The translations under genes and the position numbers were made by a program. The notes beneath the pieces are model-generated. The model ran no database searches, was not told where the DNA came from, and saw nothing but the letters and a program-made list of their open reading frames with translations. Positions 46,282 to 58,328 of a DNA stretch of 64,000 nucleotides are shown piece after piece (the stretch's first letter is position 1; each line of letters begins with the position of its first letter). The DNA comes from Hydractinia symbiolongicarpus (Eukaryota > Cnidaria > Hydrozoa > Anthoathecata > Hydractiniidae): positions 23,560,001-23,624,000 of the forward strand of contig NC_079876.1 of assembly GCF_029227915.1 (NCBI RefSeq), read 5' to 3'.

Positions 46282-48110
46282 TTCTTTACATGGGCTAACA
46301 ACTTTACCATAATAATCATCATATTTTGTCTGTCACACAGGCTGATTTCGTGGTAAATATACACGCAATACATGTGACTGAAATAGCAAATGCAATAAAT
46401 TTTCACAAATTTTAATGCTAGTTTTAAATTTCTTTTGTTTCTGTGCATTATTTGTTAAGAATAACCTGAAAATATAAGAACAAAGTACAAAAGAAGAAAC
46501 TTTATGCACAACAAATTAAAAATTCTTCACTCTTCCAATCTTTTAATAAATTTATCAAGTTTTGTAGACAACTTCAATGTCTATTATTACGAGGGTGGCA
46601 ATAAGCCGTATAAGCCGTAAAAAGTGTGGACGTTTTCAGGTGAGTTCGGCGTTTTAAAAAAAATTCCAGTATGCACCAGAAAATACCCGAATAGACCTGA
46701 ACAATGCCCAAATAAAAAAAGAAAAACAGACACTAATGATTCAGAAAAATATAAAAATTAAAATAAACTTACTATGTGGTCGCGGAGTTCTTAAAAGAAC
46801 TGTTTTTGATGGTTTTTAATAAAATTTACTTGATAAATAACTCACATATACACTTTATTAACTCCTTTCTCTTCAAGCGCCTTCTTCCAACTATCGTTCA
46901 CATGGTATGTTACAAAGAATTGAATTTCCGGAATACTCTAGGCGGTTTCGGTGGACAACCGACAATTTAATTTGAAAAGTTGTTCGAACTCGTGCTTATA
47001 TATGCGTGCATTTGCGGCTTATTGGCACCTTCTTTGTCTACTCTTCTACTGGATTCTTGCGCATGTGCAAAACATTGGAAAAATCGACGATCAATAAACT
47101 GAAGACTTTAGGTGAAAAAAGTTTCCCACTGTCGCTAGTGACATGTTTCACTGATGCTCTTAAATACAGCTTACTGCCTGCATTTCCAGATTGTCTATTA
47201 TTTGTGTAATGGATCTGAGAATATAAACGCTTTAGCTATCTATTAGCTGGCTGCAAGGAGAAAAAGATTTTAAACAGCTGCTAAAAGCTAGCTTAGCAGC
47301 TGTTTAAAGTCCTAATTTAAGCTAAACAAAAATAAGGATTGCTGTCATTCATCTCTTTTTGCTTCTATCAAATATCCAGCTAGTTTATCAAAACACGGCT
47401 CAGGTTCGGAAAATTAAAAATCATTTGAACACACATAGCCACAACCGACGAGTAAATTAAAAAACAACAAAATTATACAAAGCGCTATTTCGGACTGCAA
47501 AGGAAACATCATTAAAAGCAAAAGCCACACACATGCCTACCTATAATATACGACACAGGTAAGAACAAGCTGTAAATAGAAAATAAAAGAAACTGTTCTT
47601 AATTATGTTTCAGATACGATTTTGTATATATTTTCGGAGTTTTAATTTTATTTAAAAGTGTGTATTGTTCTTGCTCTTACTTACTTACTTACTTACTTAC
47701 TTATATGATTTGTTATACAGAGCTAGATGCTATAATTTAAAATACTGCGTGAAACTGAACAGCCAATGTTAGGGTGGATCATCCATACCACACGCTCCTG
47801 AAACATTTAAGTTACGGTTGCAATATACTACATTTGGCTAACTAGCGTCACATGTAATATATTCTCTTTCGTCTGTTAACAATGTCATTGTGCGTGTAGC
47901 TAGTTAGCTATAGCTAAGAAAGCAGCGTGCGACGTGCGCGTCAACGCATACTTGCGTAGAAACTCTTTTGCCTCTGTCTTTTAAACGCTTATAAGAAATA
48001 TGTAACTAAGTAATCATTCTTTGTAGCTAGACAAGGTAAAGATACTACCATAAATCATAATGAACTCAAAGTCTTATAGCTAGCATAGCTAGAGCCAACC
48101 CTCCTGCTAG
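46282..48110. other. Intergenic, short hairpin and TTAC microsatellite
   Basis: No gene was seen. TTTAAACAGCTGCTAA at 47269-47284 pairs perfectly with TTAGCAGCTGTTTAAA at 47293-47308. A TTAC microsatellite of about five units lies at about 47680-47703. Confidence 0.5.
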
Positions 48111-48189
48111 AAATTTTCATTATCAAAAATATCATTATTTTATTTAGCTAGCTACATAGCTACATATAACAAAAAGACAAAACTTGGTA
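48111..48189. repeat. 79 bp direct repeat, left copy
   Basis: This begins AAATTTTCATTATC and ends GACAAAACTTGGTA. It is identical at every position to 48547-48625. Together they bracket the SINE at 48190-48546. Confidence 0.97.
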
Positions 48190-48546
48190 AACTTGTGGCG
48201 CCGTAGATTAGTGGTTATAGCTCTCGTACTCTGTGCGGGAGACCAGGGTTCGATTCCTCTTGACGGCGATTCAACATGGGCGAGTGAATGTTACCATAGC
48301 CCCGGGTTAACCCAAGCCATGTGAGGGAAATTGGGAAGATGGCACACTGTGTGGGCCGTTGGATGTTGCCGGGAGTTGTCTAGTAGAGCGCGGGCTCTAA
48401 TTGGGTCTGCGTAGCTCAAAATGAGCATTAAATACTCTAGGACTCTCCATCTACGCCATGGCCCCTCCTGGAAATAATAGACAGGGTATATCCCTCGATA
48501 TTTGTGAGGCTAGCCATGTAAAATATGCACATCTATCTATCTATCT
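48190..48546 (+). mobile_element. tRNA-derived SINE family B, full-length copy
   Basis: The head at 48198-48269 resembles a tRNA: a six-pair acceptor (CGCCGT with ACGGCG), an A-box-like TAGATTAGTGGTTA, an anticodon-like stem and a good B box GGGTTCGATTCC. A first-pair mismatch and the following body argue against a functional tRNA. The body contains CGGGTTAACCCAAGCCATGTGAGG, close to the core of family A, then GTGTGGGCCGTTGGATGTTG and AATAATAGACAGGG. It ends in an ATCT simple repeat at about 48531-48546. A tRNA promoter, a central domain and a simple tail together define a SINE. Confidence 0.9.
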
Positions 48547-48625
48547 AAATTTTCATTATCAAAAATATCATTATTTTATTTAGCTAGCTACATAGCTACA
48601 TATAACAAAAAGACAAAACTTGGTA
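48547..48625. repeat. 79 bp direct repeat, right copy
   Basis: Identical to 48111-48189. It starts directly after the ATCT tail of the SINE. Confidence 0.97.
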
Positions 48626-50287
48626 TTAAATGTGAAATTAAAGTCTCAAACACTCAATCCTTGCTTGAAAAACAGTATGTTTGCCTGCCTATATGTTACA
48701 CACAAAGTACAGCCTTTTTCCCAGGGATTATTTTCTTCTCTTTTTTATTAAAAGCATCTTCAAGAGCTTGTGGATAGAGCAGCTTATCCAGAAAGTACCT
48801 ATTTTGGATAAAACCTATTCCATTTTTTTCTTTTATAACAACCTCATTAATCGCTGTAGTTCCCAATAAAAACACAAACTTGGAGTAGAAAATTTATTTA
48901 AATTTTATAAGAATAAACTGAGGATAAGTTGGCGGAATCGGGTGAGGATGCTAGGCTGGAGAGAAGATATTGTCTCAAGCTCACGTGCGTGTTCCTAATA
49001 AATTCGCTCTTCTCCACTACATCCCGGAGCTCTTCTCCTAGTAGTGTTCGCTCTTCTCCACTACATCCGCAGCTCTTCTCCTAGTAGTGTTTTCTGGCTT
49101 AACTAATCTCTCAATCACATTCGGAGCTCCTCTCCTGTGATTCCATTTCCTCTATCATACCTCACAAGAACCTACTCAATGAGCTCTAGCTTCTTTTGCA
49201 TTTCACACCTGTTATTAACCTCTTGGTGCCCCACCTCTGACTGTTAGCGCCGCATCCCCCTGCTGTTATTTCCCCAGTCATCTGTCCTGCTCGCGTGGTA
49301 CACCGTCATTCATCTCCTCGCACATCTCTACACTTTGTGGCTGCCAAGCGCAGCCCAGCACCCCAACCAGTTATATTTAACACATTGACAAAATTGAGTA
49401 AAGTTGCCAATTGCTTCCACCACTGGACTAAAACCTTGTTGGTCGTACTAAGCCAAACTGCGCCAATTCAAGGAAACCGTGTAGCTAAAGCAATTGTACA
49501 TCTCTTTACGCTCGACGACGTTATGTAGCCTCGATGAACCAGTTCGATTGTAGATAATCCGTTATCGTTCCAACATAGTGTGGCGTTGATGCAGGTGTGT
49601 CACATAAAGAGAAAATTAAAATAAAGTTAACCAAATATATGGGTGAGTGGGTTTGAAAATTATTTCAGTTAAGCAAGTTATTGCTGCTACTGGTGAGAAG
49701 CTAAATCAGAGTAACTCTCCCCTATTTATAGGGCCCCTGGATTGTTGATTGGCTAACTTAGAACCTCCTAATATGGACAGACTATACCCAAACCTTTAGT
49801 CCCCTACTCTAAAGTATCAATAACAAGAAAGTTGCTTCAAGTTATGACACATAGCTTTGATTTGGTTAATTGAGAAAAGATGCCTTGGGTGAGCAAGACA
49901 ACCTTGTGTACCCTTAATAATGCATCTGCATAGCAACTATCAAGTATTGTGAACTGCAATTAACATGAGCCATTAAAAATTTGTTGAATCTCTCAGGCTA
50001 GTACAACGATTTTAAATAAGGAAAACAAGTGAAGTAAGTTTTTTTTGATTTCTTATGCTTTTCTGAGTACGTATAAAACAAAAAAGAAAAAAGTGATTTT
50101 TACTGGAGTTCCCCTTTAATTAAATTAGTAATTACACTGAAATAGTCCAAGGTGGTCAGAGCTTATAGCTGTAAAGCTTATACTGTCCATGTTCATTGTA
50201 TCTTCTCTTAAGCTTTTAGAACCGTTGTATATATAAGATATCTAATGACAGTTCCTTAATTTAAAGCTCTAGATAACAAGTAGAAAA
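48626..50287. other. Intergenic, tandem duplication at 49000-49090
   Basis: The block TTCGCTCTTCTCCACTACATCC...GCTCTTCTCCTAGTAGTGT occurs twice in tandem at about 49001-49090, followed by a looser third version. The frame at 49295-49528 has a balanced composition but matches no family I recognise. It may be a decayed element or a non-coding frame. Confidence 0.4.
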
Positions 50288-53200
50288 ATGATTTTTATAT
50301 CTTTGTGTTCATTTTTCTTGTTAATAATGGTTTTATGTTTTATACGTGTGGCATTTATACTGCAGTCTTCAAACAAAGTATCAGAATACAAATTACCATT
50401 TTGTAAAACAATGGTTGTTGTTGGATCAGGTAATGCTATTATTTTGGATATATATCCTAATAAACACTACAGTACTAGAATCAGGACACCTAACATTGTT
50501 AGCGCGTATTATGCGCAACACCGACGATACACAATCCAATCATGACCATTGCAATAGAAAAATGTTAACGAAAAACTTCATGATAGTCACGATGTATAAA
50601 AAAGATGCTATCGCAATAGCCACTATTAATTGTGATTGTCTTGATGGATCATGAATAACATTAAAAATATTAAACAATAGATGTGTATAATCTTGTGTCT
50701 TCGTTGTTTTTTTTTAATTTAAAAATCCTTTTACATCTTGTAAATGCAGACCTGAAAATTTAGCGGAAATGATCGTTTTTTATCATCATCATCATCATCA
50801 TCATCATCACCATCACCATCACCATCATCATCATTTCTGTCAGCTTTAAATCACGGTAACGATGGATCGTTTCCCTAGACTCCACAAATTTTCAGGCCTG
50901 ATATGTTTATTGGAAATTGGATTTAAGATATAAGGCGACTCCAACGTAATTAGTTTTTCTATTAGCAAAATTGATAGTAGCTTATGGCCAATCGGCGAAA
51001 TAAAAATAATTTTATTGAGAATGTATATATGGCTGGAACAACAAAATAACAAAATAATAACAAATAACAACCAAGCAGGGTGTTACAACAAGCATATTTT
51101 TCTATGTATTTTTGCATAACACACATTTTTTTAATTTTTTTGTTGCAAACAAAAAATAATAATGATTTCTCTCGCTAAAAAAATGTAACTAGCGCTTAAG
51201 GCGCTATAGGCATGATGCAGTGTAACTTGTACCTTCGTTTTAGACCTTCCATTGGATAAAAACAATTTGTAATGTTTATTAGAAATTTCTTAAATAAGTA
51301 AATGGTTTTTCTGTTGTATTTTTAAAATTCTTATATCTACTATTTTACTATTTATAGGTGGCCATACTTCTGAAATGATGGCATTGCTCCGAAACCTGTC
51401 AGAAAAGTTTACACCAAGAATTTATGTTTTTGCAGAAAGCGATAGCACAAGTGAGAAGAGGATAAAAATAATGGAAGAAAACAGGTCAAAAAGTTCACAA
51501 GTATATACGTTTTTGCTTGCATGTCAAAATTTTTATTTCCTGTAATGCTACTGTTGACAAAAGGTACCAAAACAACAGTTATACTGCATTCAAGCAACAG
51601 TTACAGTGCATTGAAATGACAGTTGTTCTGTATTCTAACAACAGTTGCATTGCATTGAAACAACAGTTGCATTGCATTGAAACAACAGTTGCATTGCATT
51701 GAAACAACAGTTGTATTGCATTGAAACAACAGTTGTATTGCATTCAAACAACAGTTGCATTGCATTGAAACAACAGTTGTATTGCATTGAAACAACAGTT
51801 GTATTGCATTCAAACAACAGTTGTTCTGTATTCTAACAACAGTTGTATTGCATTGAAACAATAGTTGCATTGCATTGAAACAACAGTTGCATTGCATTGA
51901 AACAACAGTTGTATTGCATTGAAACAACAGTTGTATTGCATTCAAACAACAGTTGTTCTGCATTGAAACAACAGTTGTTCTGCATTGAAACAACAGTTGT
52001 ATTGCATTGAAACAACAGTTGTATTCCATTGAAACAACAGTTGTTCTGTATTCTAACAACAGTTGCATTGCATTGAAACAACAGTTGTATTGCATTGAAA
52101 CAACAGTTGTATTGCATTCAAACAACAGTTGTTCTGCATTGAAACAACAGTTGTTCTGCATTGAAACAACAGTTGTTCTGCATTGAAACAACAGTTGTAT
52201 TGCATTGAATCAACAGTTGTTCTGCATTGAAACAACAGTTGTTCTGCATTGAAACAACAGTTGTTCTGCATTGAAACAACAGTTGTGTTGCATTGAAACA
52301 ACAGTTGTATTGCATTGAAACAACAGTTGTATTGCATTGAAACAACAGTTGTTCTGCATTGAAACAACAGTTGTTCTGCATTGAAACAACAGTTGTGTTG
52401 CATTGAAACAACAGTTGTGTTGCATTGAAACAACAGTTGTATTGCATTGAAACAACAGTTGTTCTGCATTGAAACAACAGTTGTTCTGCATTGAAACAAC
52501 AGTTGTTCTGCATTAAAAACAAGCTGTTTTGAAACAACAGTTGTTCTGCATTAAATCAGCAATTAAGTGCTACAACTACTAAAACCAGGTATTTATTGAT
52601 GATGTCAATGAAAAATAGTTTTGTAATTTATGACATTACATGGTTTTGGCATGAACTTACAAGTTTATGCACTTTAAGCTAATCACGCTTTGGCCCTTGC
52701 CCTTTTGACAGCCTACTTTGATAAGTAATATTAAAATCAGGAGTAATTTTTACTTAAAATTTGAGGTTTTAAAAAAGTATTGAAAAAAAAACTTATAAAG
52801 TTACCTTGTTCTTTATGAAAGTATATTTTAAACCTCCCTGATTGTGGATGGATGAGGCACTTATTCAAATTCTCTTGCTATTCGGCACTTTTCTTAAGAT
52901 AGGTCTGGTGAGAGGGCTGTTTTTAAGACTTTGGTTTTATTTGAAAAAGGTCACTTATTTATGAAGTTACTCTGATTCTGATTATGAGAATATATGATTT
53001 TGGTGAGAAAGTAACATGATCAGAATTAACTTTTTTTACTAACATAAAATGTTAAAGCTATAACAAAGAAAGAAATTTGAGCTACAATTATAGTATTTGT
53101 GTCAGTTTTTTTTAGCATACAGTACTGCGAATCAAAAGAAGCCGTGAAGTTGCGCAGTCTTGGTGTTCTACCATAGTTACAACAATTGTGGCTTGTTATC

Positions 53201-55776
53201 ATGCTGTTTTTATAATATGGAGACAACAGCCAGATTTGGTAAGTTGGTAAAATACCCAAAATTGTTGCCCATGTTTATAGAATTATTGAAAGAACTTGAA
53301 ATGTTCTTCATCCTATTGTCACATTTTCTGTAATGTTTGTTTGTTCGAATGAATTTAATTGTCCTTCATAACTGTACAGGGTGTTATTGTAATTTCATCA
53401 AACATGTTTAATAATCCCATTTTGTACCAACTTCACTTTTTGTCAGCCTTGTAAACATGGGGTATACACGTAGTACAGTGGTATTTCAGAAAAGTTAGAG
53501 TTCATATTACCCCAGTCCAATTATCTTCCTTTGTAGTTAGAAGGATAATCAATCCTCTCATCTGGATAACATCACTAATACTACGATTACCTAACCTGCT
53601 TCTCAGCATTTTTTAACTCACCTGCTACTATTTTTAGTTTTTTTAACTTGCCTGCTATCATAGTTAAGATCTTGTGTGCAATCATACCCCTGATCATACT
53701 TAGGTGTATGCAATAAAAGAATTTTTACCTGACTTGGTAAGTTCGGAGAAAAGAATACATCAGCTAGATAACAGACAAAAAAAAGGCTGTAACCCCTTTC
53801 TACGTAGCAGACATTGCGAACTTTTTAAGTACATTTGTTGATGTTGACAGCAGGCTTAGGACTTAGAAACTTAGGTTATTTGGTTAGATCAGAAACCTTA
53901 AAGGGTGTTAATTTTTTCCTACGTCAGCATGCTCCAATTTTACTATATTTCCTGCCGTTTCGGATGGTGGAGTGAATTGTTCCATAATATGGACATTGGA
54001 ATGTGCAGCTAGTGTATTTTTGATGTTGGTTAATCGACCTATACCCCTTCTACTAAAGGTAAGCCTTTGGCGAAGTGATTCTGTTTCCCCATTGCGAGAA
54101 AGATCAAAAAACGGACAAGGGTTGTAGCTAACATCCTAGACTAGTGTTATGCATCCACCTAACCACGTCTATGTTATTTTTTTTTTTGAATGGTTAAGAT
54201 CTTCCTGCTTCACTGTCCATGCATTACTACCATACGGAATAATGCATAACTATAATGAATCCATTATGTATCCATCCAATTATGAATCTTAATTTTTAGC
54301 TCTTGTGCAATGGGCCTGGCACCTGCATACCATTGTGTGGAGCAGTGTTTTTACTGAAGGTAATCTTGTTTGTTTTAAGTGTAAGGACAAATATGATTAA
54401 ACAGGATGGTTGGGTGAGAATGATTTTGAAGTTAAACAAAAAAAATTCAAACCAATTTATCAGTCCCTCCTTCTGTCAGGCATAATTTAACAATTTTCTT
54501 CGGTTATTGGGACTTATGTCAGCACCACAATTTACGTTATGAGTTTCAGATCTTCCTTAATCAACAGAAGGACCACCATTTACTGCCTGTGCACAGTTTC
54601 AGATGGAAATTCTCTTCGACTTAATTTAAAAGTAATATTATTCTGTTTTATGATTTTGAGTGGTTCTGAATATGATATTTTGTGACTAAATTGTGTACAC
54701 ACATCAGAAGTTATTTGTTGCAAAGTAATAAAAAGAGATGTAAAGTAACTTTTATGTCCAAAGACTTGTTTAACAATCTCCGTCTACAAGATTCACCGTC
54801 TTTCAGAACAAGAGTGCTAACTTGCACGTTTTAAAACATGCTCAATAAACCACTTCATTTATTTTTACCGTTTTTTCGAACGTTGATTCTCATAAACATC
54901 TTTACAACAAAATACAATAGTGGAAGCTATATATTTATAAAAATGAAACATATCGATAAAATGTTGAAATAAATAGTGTTATTTTTACAAATCATTTACG
55001 AACAGTTGGAACTATTTATTTTATTTATAAATATAGAAACATGACACATTGTGCCGCTTTTGTGGTTTTTTTTTTTTTTTTTTTTTTCTTGCGTAGTGTT
55101 GCTTAAAATATATATATATATACGAATTTGCGATGATGGGTATTTTTCTGTTTGAACAAAAACAAGTTTTTCACTTTTGTCTACTTAAGAAACAGAAGTA
55201 ACGAGCTCAACTTGAATGTTTCTGCCAGTCCTCAACCCTTTTTAAATGGCTGCTTTAAAAAAGTATAGGCATAAAGCTTGTAATTTTTTTTATTTTTTTA
55301 ATACACTGTACACATTCATTCCAGAAGAAAGAGAAAACCCTTAAGTTTAATTTTGCTCTAGACAGGAGTATAACAAGAACAGCGTATTTTTTGATTTTAA
55401 AATATGTATGTTTTATTTAGGAGGTTGTTTTTTATTGTATTAGTATAGGAAAGCAAAAAGAGTAACGAAGCATGGATTGCATGAATCGAGAACTTATACC
55501 TGTCTTTAAAATACTTGTGAACGTAAAGGCGTAGGAACAATACCAACGCGTATACCCTGTGCACCTATTTAGCTATTTGTTCTCATCAAAGTTGTTTTGG
55601 TTTAGATTTGCTTTATCGTGAAGACTAAAATTGTATTTGTTGAAAGTATATGTCGTGTGAAGACACTGTCGTTGTCTGGCAAAATATTATACTTATTTGC
55701 TGACCGAGTTCTCGTTCAATGGCCTGAACTTTCAGTTGCCTATCCGAAGTCTGAATTTATCGGGCGTTTAGTTTAG
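50288..55776 (+). CDS. ALG14: ALG14, UDP-GlcNAc transferase membrane subunit
   Basis: ALG14 anchors the catalytic subunit ALG13 on the cytosolic face of the ER. Together they add the second N-acetylglucosamine to the dolichol-linked precursor of N-glycans. Exons 50288-50429, 51358-51500, 53116-53238, 54300-54359 and 55606-55776 join in frame to give 212 aa (human 216). Residues 3-25 form the N-terminal membrane anchor. MVVVGSGGHTSEMMALLRNL carries the Gly-rich loop and GGHT motif. KRSREVAQSWCST, QPDLLLCNGPGTCIPLCGA, VFVESICRVKTLSLSGKILY and VQWPELSVAYPKSEFIGRLV follow in family order. All junctions are GT-AG. Intron 2 carries a 1 kb minisatellite beginning about 90 bp after the donor. Confidence 0.97.
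50781..50834. repeat. ATC/CAT trinucleotide microsatellite
   Basis: About 18 units of ATC with some ACC variants lie in ALG14 intron 1. Confidence 0.9.
51586..52553. repeat. Minisatellite, 22 bp unit, ~43 copies
   Basis: The unit is AACAACAGTTGTATTGCATTGA or close variants. The variable hexamer after AACAGTT is GTATTG, GTTCTG, GCATTG or GTGTTG, and a rarer variant ends GTATTCT. Length is conserved at 22 in almost every copy. Since 22 is not a multiple of three, the frame rotates with a 66 bp cycle, and none of the three minus-strand frames contains a stop over long spans. The resulting minus-strand frames (51601-52191, 52053-52499 and others) are artefacts. It lies in ALG14 intron 2. Confidence 0.97.
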
Positions 55777-56278
55777 GAGATAGAAATAAGCCGTTATGTT
55801 GGAGAGGACGTGAGTTCACTTTACTATTATTATTGTTGTTATTGTTGTTGTTGTTGTTGTTGTTATTATTGTTGTTGTTTTGTTATTTGTTTATTCGTTT
55901 CAAAATTTGTTAACACGAATGTCAGAATTAAGTAAAAAATCCCTAAAAACATTTTTTTTAAAAAAAAAATCTAAACGAACTTGCGCTACAGAAACGTGAT
56001 AAGGGCGCGATGAAATCTTTTAGTATGAGTTTATCATGTTCACTAGTCATCTATAGCCTGTGTAATGCCTTTTACTATAATTTTATATTGTATGCATGTG
56101 TGTATTTTAACTTTGTTTGCTAATTGTGTACATCATTATTCATTGTTTATGTGTGAGAGTCTTGCAGTGTGGGAAATAACTTGCTTGGATATTTTCACAC
56201 ATCCAATAAGTTATAACTTGCTGAAGTCTTGTCGTAAATGCCAAATTGTGTAATTGTATTTTTTGTCCTGAATGTTGT

Positions 56279-56336
56279 ACCTTAAAGAGAGAAATTTTTG
56301 CGAGTGATTTTATTAGGGTTTATTTTCGCGAATCTC
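56279..56336. repeat. Relative of the CTTAAGG fold-back
   Basis: ACCTTAAAGAGAGAAATTTTTGCGAG and the later TTTTCGCGAATCTC resemble the left and right parts of the element at 58250-58328. The right terminal inverted end is not clear. Confidence 0.45.
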
Positions 56337-58249
56337 AATGTTACCAATGTTTGATCTATTTCAATTTTTTGTTATTTATTTTGCAGCTATAGTAGTATAC
56401 AAGTGTCACAGGATTCAGCCAAATTTTTCGATCTTTTAAATAGAAAAATATAAACCTGGATATAGAGGCGAAGGAGAAGATGATGGGGTTTTTTACATTA
56501 TTCTTTTGTCTTATATTGTTGGTTAAATTTAAAAAAATTGGCACGATTTTTTTTTCCGAATTATCTATCTCCTTAAAGATTTCCTTTAAGGAATTAATTT
56601 CGCGAATTTTGCAGAAATTTGTCCTGTTAATAGTTCGTCTATTTAAGGTAACTTTCAACACAGTATAATACATGTGAAAGGGAATCGCAGTTATTCTTTG
56701 TTTGTTTAGACGATGTGACAAACGTATTTGAGATCCCTATGTAGAAACACACGACAACAAAAATGAAGGGTCTGGAAAAACTGATCTGTCTTTCGATGCA
56801 ACCACTTTATTCATTGTTTATCAAAAAAAAAAAAACTTTACACACGAAAACTGGTACGCAGATGTAAAGTACGATAACCTTAAACGTAAAGTACAAATAA
56901 TGTATTTACTTGTGATAAAAAATTGAGTTTTATATCTAATGATGATCAATATAAGTGGTTATTTCTTTAGAGCTCTTGTCTGTTCCCTGAAAGTTTTACC
57001 ATGCGACATATTCGCAAGTTTTGTGGTGTTTTCGGTTTCATGATGTTTGCGATACGGAATTCCCATATATTTCTCTTACGATCTTATAATGTTTATACCA
57101 TAATATATAATTTTCAAAACCCTCGGGCAGTTATATTGTAAGGTAGAAAATACACAAATTTTTATCAATTTATTTTTATTCTTCATACAATATTGCTTCA
57201 TATAAACGTTTGCTTAAAGCAAGCTAAAACCTACAACATATAGGTTGGACGTAATCATTCAATAATCAATGATAGGATCACAATAAAAAATATTTTAAGC
57301 TAATATGGAGAAATGATATGTAACAATACGTAATGTTGACTAAGTAAGATAACAGGATTTTTCTCGATTTACCAGGTGTTGTGTTAAAGTGAGTGTCGGA
57401 ATAATTTAATTTAAAGTTAGGCGTCCACCTCTAAAAGCGAATTATGGAATACACATATATAATATGTCCTAATATTTCAGCAAAAAGTTACTTTTAGCCA
57501 GATTTCTTGGAATTATCTCTTCGTACACAAACTCAATTAAGTAAAAGCCTTCCTGAAGCATACCTTGGATAGTATGAGAATACAAAATAACACAGCGTGA
57601 GAAAAATTCTATCAGATATTTAACCTTTGAATATATAAATGTTCAACAAAAAGAATTAGACATTTGATATTAATAATAATAAAAATAATAAAATAAATAA
57701 ATAAAAAGAAATTCGCGTTGATTCTTTTTTTTATTTATCTTTTTCTGAGAAAGAGTAGACCTGCTAGACTATTTGACGTCTGATATGAAAAATGTAAAGT
57801 TTTAAATCCCACATATATAAAAAAATTGACTTACATTTTGTAACAAATAATTACCAAGAATTACCCACAGATACCAGAAAAAAACACATTTTTAGGCCTA
57901 TTTGATGAGCTGGGTGAATCTAACCAAGAAAAATATAGAAGCTGTTAATTTTTCAATGAATAGTGTAAAAAAATCAAAATTTTCAATGAGTTAAGTCAAG
58001 GCAGACAAAGCTTCTAAAATACTTTTTAGGTTGATGATAGAAATGCTCATGTTGATGCCGACATTTGAGCATGCCTTCACTCTCTTTGAACAAACCTAAA
58101 TATGTGTTCTTCTCGCTATCCTAAGAACTAGCAAACAAGTATAAATAGCAATATTTTGTGGTATTGAATAATCTTTTATACGGAGCAAAATGAACTTGCT
58201 TCAAGCTAGTGACTAAATATAAAACAATCCGTAAAATAATAAAACATAG

Positions 58250-58328
58250 TACCTTAAGGAAAGAAAATTTTGCGAGTTTCGCGAGATATTTTCGAATTCG
58301 CGAAATTGAAGTTTCTTCGCTTAAGGTA
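58250..58328. repeat. 79 bp fold-back with TACCTTAAG ends
   Basis: TACCTTAAG (58250-58258) is the exact reverse complement of CTTAAGGTA (58320-58328). Inside, GAAAATTTTGCGAGTTTCGCGA faces TTCGCGAAATTGAAGTTTC. It is probably a tiny non-autonomous element with a TCGCGA-rich core. Confidence 0.6.

Noticed and set aside
48198-48269. Functional tRNA gene
   Set aside because: Good A and B boxes, but a mismatched first acceptor pair, a poor anticodon loop and a SINE body directly after it.
49295-49528. Possible retrotransposon gag fragment
   Set aside because: No conserved motif such as a zinc knuckle was found; the balanced composition alone is not enough.
51601-52537. Long minus-strand frames with repeated QLLFQCNTTVVSMQ-type peptides
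   Set aside because: They are translations of the 22 bp minisatellite in ALG14 intron 2; all three frames are open for the same reason.
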